Origin: a bacterium
GTDB lineage: Bacteria > Hydrogenedentota > Hydrogenedentia > Hydrogenedentiales > SLHB01
Direction: 5' to 3'
DNA length: 8,927 nt
NCBI GenBank assembly: GCA_024231375.1
Contig: JAAEQP010001238.1
Location: 1-8,927 of the forward strand
Shown here one piece after another: positions 6,092 through 8,927 of this stretch (position 1 is the first letter of the stretch; each line of letters opens with the position of its first letter). Both the position numbers and the translations under genes were made by a program. The notes beneath the pieces were generated by a model that did no database searches, was not told the DNA's origin, and saw only the letters and a list, made by a program, of their open reading frames with translations.

Positions 6092-7090
6092 CTACTCTTC
6101 AGGCGTCGACAGGAGGGCGTCTACTTCAGGCAAGGCTGGGAAGGCCTCGCCGTAGGGGATGAACTCGACATGGCCGTCCATGTAGAGGACATTGATGCCC
6201 TTGGGCTTCCGCCGCTTGTCGAACACCGCCTCGAACATGACGGCGACGTCCGATTGCGCGCTCGCGGTGGCAGCAGGGTTGTTGATGTCGGAAATAAAGA
6301 ACCGTTCGATCCCTTCGCGAAGCCGGTACACGGTCTTTCCGTCCGCGCCGACATCTTCGTCGTACTGAGGCGGATCGAGTTTGGCATACTGGCGGGACAG
6401 GACTTCCAGATCGTCTGCATCCATCACCGACCAGCCGGTGTACACGTAGCTCTTCGCGACCAACCGTGTCACTTCTTCCCAGTCTACCGATTCCTCTGCG
6501 ACCAGTTCTTCGAGACGCTTGGTCAGCTTGCCTGAGTCGGGGCGAGCCGGATTCACCAGTATGCCAATGCCCTCCGGTGACAAATACTTTGGACAGATCG
6601 CTCGGACGTCGATTGTCCACACGCCTTCATATGGAGCGAGAGGCGGGTACTTCTCGCCCTCACTCTCATTTGCATACATCTTGAAGACAAGTCCGAGTTG
6701 CTTCAGGTTTGCGCCTGACGAGTAGGACAGGACCGCTTGACGCGTATGCAGCAACGTCCTGCCTCCAACCACAGCGACAACCAATAGGCAACCCACCACT
6801 AAACCGTACGTCACCAGCCTGCGGCGCAGGGGAACGGACGCCTCCGCGGCCTCATCCTGACGCTGGGCCGCGTCCAAAACGCGCCCGGTCAGCCCCTCGG
6901 GCGGGTCGGCCGCGGGCAGCAGGTCCAGCAAGGCAAGCGTCTCGCGCTCGGATTCCAACGCCTCGCGCCAGTCGGCCGAGTCCGCCAGGTGAGCATCCAC
7001 GCGCCGCGTGTCCGCATCACCCAGAGTACCGAGGAGGTATTCGCGCAACAGGCGATGCATGGTCTGCTGGTCTCGTTCCCGCGCGTTCAT
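6092..7090 (-). CDS. Membrane anti-sigma factor with pseudopilin-like (DUF1559 / H-X9-DG type) periplasmic domain
   Basis: This 332-residue protein lies just after an ECF sigma factor, with start and stop overlapping as ATGA (ATG 7090-7088, TGA 7089-7087). A GGAGG lies 10 nt upstream, inside the sigma gene. Residues 1-90 form a helical, charged anti-sigma-like domain (MHRLLREYLLGTL, DADTRRVDAHL) that should bind the sigma factor in the cytoplasm. The zinc motif HxxxCxxC is degenerate: His34 remains but the cysteines are Ser38 and Trp41. One membrane helix spans about 92-114. After it, residues 129-151 (NLKQLGLVFKMYANE, then YPPL) closely resemble the start of the globular part of DUF1559/type II pseudopilins. 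The end (INVLYMDGHVEF, 299-310) resembles the H-X9-DG motif, with Lys295 where His is usual. There is no prepilin GFTLIEL leader. An in-frame ATG at 7180 would add 30 residues inside the sigma gene and is unlikely. It probably holds the sigma factor at the membrane until a periplasmic signal arrives. Confidence 0.82.
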   Translation of the reverse strand: MNARERDQQTMHRLLREYLLGTLGDADTRRVDAHLADSADWREALESERETLALLDLLPAADPPEGLTGRVLDAAQRQDEAAEASVPLRRRLVTYGLVVGCLLVVAVVGGRTLLHTRQAVLSYSSGANLKQLGLVFKMYANESEGEKYPPLAPYEGVWTIDVRAICPKYLSPEGIGILVNPARPDSGKLTKRLEELVAEESVDWEEVTRLVAKSYVYTGWSVMDADDLEVLSRQYAKLDPPQYDEDVGADGKTVYRLREGIERFFISDINNPAATASAQSDVAVMFEAVFDKRRKPKGINVLYMDGHVEFIPYGEAFPALPEVDALLSTPEE

Positions 7091-7698
7091 TGGCGGAACT
7101 CCTCCATCTCCTTGAGCAACACACCCACGGCTTTGTTCATGCGCGACTTCACCGTGCCCACCGGGATTCGCAGGGCGCACGCGATCTCGTCATATCCGAG
7201 CCCGTCGTAGCGCGCCATGATGAACACAGCCCGATGCTTCACGGGCAACTTCTCAACCGCCGCGGAAAGCCGTGCCGCGGCCTCTGCCTCCCGCGCTTCC
7301 TCCGACGGGCCAGGACCGGTCGCTGGAATCCGGTCCGCCAGCGGAACGGTGCCGGCATCTGACCCGCCGTTCAGCGGCACCGTCCTCCGATAGCGGCTGC
7401 GCCGCAGATGATCCCGGCACGTGTTGGTGGCGATGCGGTAGACCCACGGCCGGAACGGTGCGCCGGTTCGGAATCGGTCCAGATTCGAATAGACCTTGAG
7501 AAACGTGTCCTGGAACAGGTCTTCTGCGTCCGCGGCGCTCGACACCATCCGCCGGATGTAGTTGAACAGCCGTCCTTCGTACCGTTTCACCAACTGGCCG
7601 AACGCGTCCTGACGCCCTTCCCGGGCGAGGGCCACAAGGTCCTCGTCCGACGGCGTCACGTCCGCGCGGTCGGCACTATCTGAATACGAATCGGCCAT
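7087..7698 (-). CDS. ECF-type RNA polymerase sigma factor
   Basis: This 203-residue protein has the two domains of an extracytoplasmic-function sigma-70 factor. Region 2 spans about 28-100 (DAFGQLVKRYEGRLFNYIRRM, AEDLFQDTFLKVY, FRPWVYRIATNTCRDHLRR) and recognises the -10 element and core polymerase. Region 4 spans about 143-197 (LPVKHRAVFIMARYDGLGYDEIA, IPVGTVKSRMNKA), a helix-turn-helix for the -35. An acidic, Pro/Gly-rich linker (108-140) joins them. ATG 7698 has only a weak, distant purine-rich stretch (GAGGCGG) upstream. No better start was found, but a GTG at codon 14 cannot be ruled out. The gene is 60 nt after glmM and overlaps the anti-sigma gene by 4 nt, so the pair should be made together and the sigma factor is probably held by the membrane protein. 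No ECF-type autoregulated promoter was identified in the short gap. Confidence 0.94.
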   Translation of the reverse strand: MADSYSDSADRADVTPSDEDLVALAREGRQDAFGQLVKRYEGRLFNYIRRMVSSAADAEDLFQDTFLKVYSNLDRFRTGAPFRPWVYRIATNTCRDHLRRSRYRRTVPLNGGSDAGTVPLADRIPATGPGPSEEAREAEAAARLSAAVEKLPVKHRAVFIMARYDGLGYDEIACALRIPVGTVKSRMNKAVGVLLKEMEEFRQ

Positions 7699-7758
7699 AG
7701 GAAAGGTTCATCCGCCTCGCGGGATCGGTCATGCTGGCACACGACGCGTCCCGGCTAA

Positions 7759-8927
7759 CTACAGCGATGCCACCTTGTCGGCAAGTTGGCGCGCCAGATG
7801 TTCGGCTTCACGGACCCGCTCATGCTGCACCATCACGCGAACGATGGGTTCCGTGCCCGAAGGCCGGATTACGGCCCGGCCCTGGTCGCCCAGAAGCGTT
7901 TCGGCCTCCGCGCGCACGCCGTCCAAGGCGTCCTCGCTCGGGCGCTTGCCGTTGTCCACGGGCACGGACGCGTGCGCCTCGGGTAGCGGCTGGTAGGCGC
8001 TCGCCAGCACGGACAGGCGTTGGTCGCGACGCACCATGATTGCGAGCACTTGCAAGGCCGCGATCAAGGCGTCACCCGTCACGTTGTGCTCGAGAAGGAT
8101 AATGTGGCCCGACGACTCGCCGCCCAGGAGCAGACCCTTTTCGCGCATGGCTTCCACCACGCACCGGTCGCCCACCTGCGTCCAGAACACCTCGCCGTCG
8201 TAAGGACGCAACGCCCGAAGCAGTCCCCCGTTTGCCATGATGGTAGTCACGATGGTCTTGCCGGGTAGCGCCTCGCGCTCCAGCATATCCGTGCCGAGGA
8301 TGGTCAGGAGACCGTTGCCGTCGAGCAGGCGGCCTTCCTCGTCGGCCATGAGCACCCGGTCGCCGTCGCCGTCGAAGGCGATGCCTACGTCAGCCCGTTC
8401 TCGAATCACCGTGGCCCGCATCTCTTCGGGCCGGGTGGACCCGTACCCCTCGTTGATGTTGCGGCCGTTGGGGCGGTCGCCGATGGGGATGACTTGGGCG
8501 CCCAGTTCGCGGAACGTGTCGGGGCCCACGCGGTACGCTGCGCCGTGGGCGCAGTCGCACACGATCTTGAGCCCGTCCAGGCGCATGCCTTTCGGGAAGG
8601 TGGCTTTGGCGAACTCAATGTACCGGCCTACCGCGTCGTCGATGCGGCGGGCCGTGCCGATACGTTCGGCCATGGGCCGGATGGTGTCGATGTCGCCCGA
8701 CGTCACCAGCCGCTCGATCTCGTTCTCGATGCCGTCCGCGATCTTGTACCCGTCGCGTCCGAAGAACTTGATGCCGTTGTATTGGAACGGATTGTGGGAC
8801 GCGGAAATTACGATGGCCGCGTCGCAGCGCAGACTGCGCATGATGTACGACACGGCAGGCGTCGGCAACGGTCCAACGAGGAGCACATTCACGCCCATCG
8901 AGCAGAGCCCGGCGGTCAACGCGTTCT
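7759..8927 (-). CDS. glmM: Phosphoglucosamine mutase GlmM (N-terminus outside window)
   Basis: GlmM converts glucosamine-6-phosphate to glucosamine-1-phosphate, the step before UDP-GlcNAc for peptidoglycan and lipopolysaccharide. The window shows the last 388 residues. By alignment from memory with E. coli GlmM, the first visible residue matches about position 60, giving a full length near 447, normal for the family. Motifs seen in order are GPLPTPAV; VISASHNPFQYNGIKFF, whose Ser (codon 8799-8797) is the phosphorylated catalytic serine; PNGRNINEGYGS; the magnesium-binding DGDGDR (first Asp codon 8373-8371); GGESSGHIILLEH in the sugar-binding loop; and RPSGTEPIVRVMV in the phosphate-binding C-terminal domain. 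The GESSGH and NINEGYGS patterns fit GlmM better than phosphomannomutase/phosphoglucomutase. Nothing looks broken. It ends 60 nt before the ECF sigma gene, in the same direction, with no terminator-like hairpin between them, so readthrough is plausible. Confidence 0.96.
   Translation of the reverse strand, partial: NALTAGLCSMGVNVLLVGPLPTPAVSYIMRSLRCDAAIVISASHNPFQYNGIKFFGRDGYKIADGIENEIERLVTSGDIDTIRPMAERIGTARRIDDAVGRYIEFAKATFPKGMRLDGLKIVCDCAHGAAYRVGPDTFRELGAQVIPIGDRPNGRNINEGYGSTRPEEMRATVIRERADVGIAFDGDGDRVLMADEEGRLLDGNGLLTILGTDMLEREALPGKTIVTTIMANGGLLRALRPYDGEVFWTQVGDRCVVEAMREKGLLLGGESSGHIILLEHNVTGDALIAALQVLAIMVRRDQRLSVLASAYQPLPEAHASVPVDNGKRPSEDALDGVRAEAETLLGDQGRAVIRPSGTEPIVRVMVQHERVREAEHLARQLADKVASL

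Noticed and set aside
7091..7180. Longer start for the anti-sigma gene at 7180
   Set aside because: The added 30 residues lie wholly inside the sigma gene's region 4 in another frame, while ATG 7090 gives the standard ATGA overlap and a good Shine-Dalgarno.
7743..7750. GACGCGTC palindrome between glmM and the sigma gene as an operator
   Set aside because: An isolated 8-bp palindrome in GC-rich DNA has little weight and no second copy was seen nearby.

Overview
The window is GC-rich bacterial DNA carrying seven protein genes; two of them run off the window ends. No tRNA, rRNA, CRISPR array, transposase or phage gene was seen. Three things point to a large-genome Gram-negative such as Candidatus Hydrogenedentota or the Planctomycetota/Lentisphaerota: a DUF4091-type exported glycosidase-like protein, a periplasmic domain resembling the DUF1559 / H-X9-DG pseudopilins, and decayed short-period intergenic repeats. 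This placement is inferred from family content; no marker gene fixes it.

Left part (1-2368). A lipoprotein gene (minus strand, GTG start at 974, C-terminus outside the window) carries what looks like two copies of a beta-rich domain after a Gly/Asp linker. Upstream of it is a 315-bp gap with a candidate promoter and a compact cluster of GATC-containing direct and inverted repeats. Next is a xylose-isomerase-like TIM-barrel sugar phosphate isomerase/epimerase (minus), followed by a 206-bp divergent promoter region.

Middle (2369-4968). A single 819-residue secreted protein (plus strand) has an F5/8C-like carbohydrate-binding domain, a helical linker, a beta-sandwich and a DUF4091-like barrel. 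With the divergent isomerase it suggests a small carbohydrate-use unit. A 140-bp gap with a three-copy 9-bp-period repeat separates it from the converging genes on its right.

Right part (4969-8927, all minus strand). Reading in transcription order: the 3' end of glmM (phosphoglucosamine mutase), an ECF sigma factor, a membrane anti-sigma factor overlapping it by ATGA, and a cytoplasmic protein with two YkgJ-type cysteine clusters (16 cysteines). The gaps are 60, -4 and 76 nt, compatible with one transcript. The most unusual item is the anti-sigma factor. Its N-terminal domain lacks the zinc cysteines, and the part beyond its membrane helix reads like a pseudopilin globular domain, including the NLKQLGL segment and a C-terminal DGHV motif. 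The sigma/anti-sigma pair may sense something at the envelope, next to a gene for cell-wall precursor synthesis.
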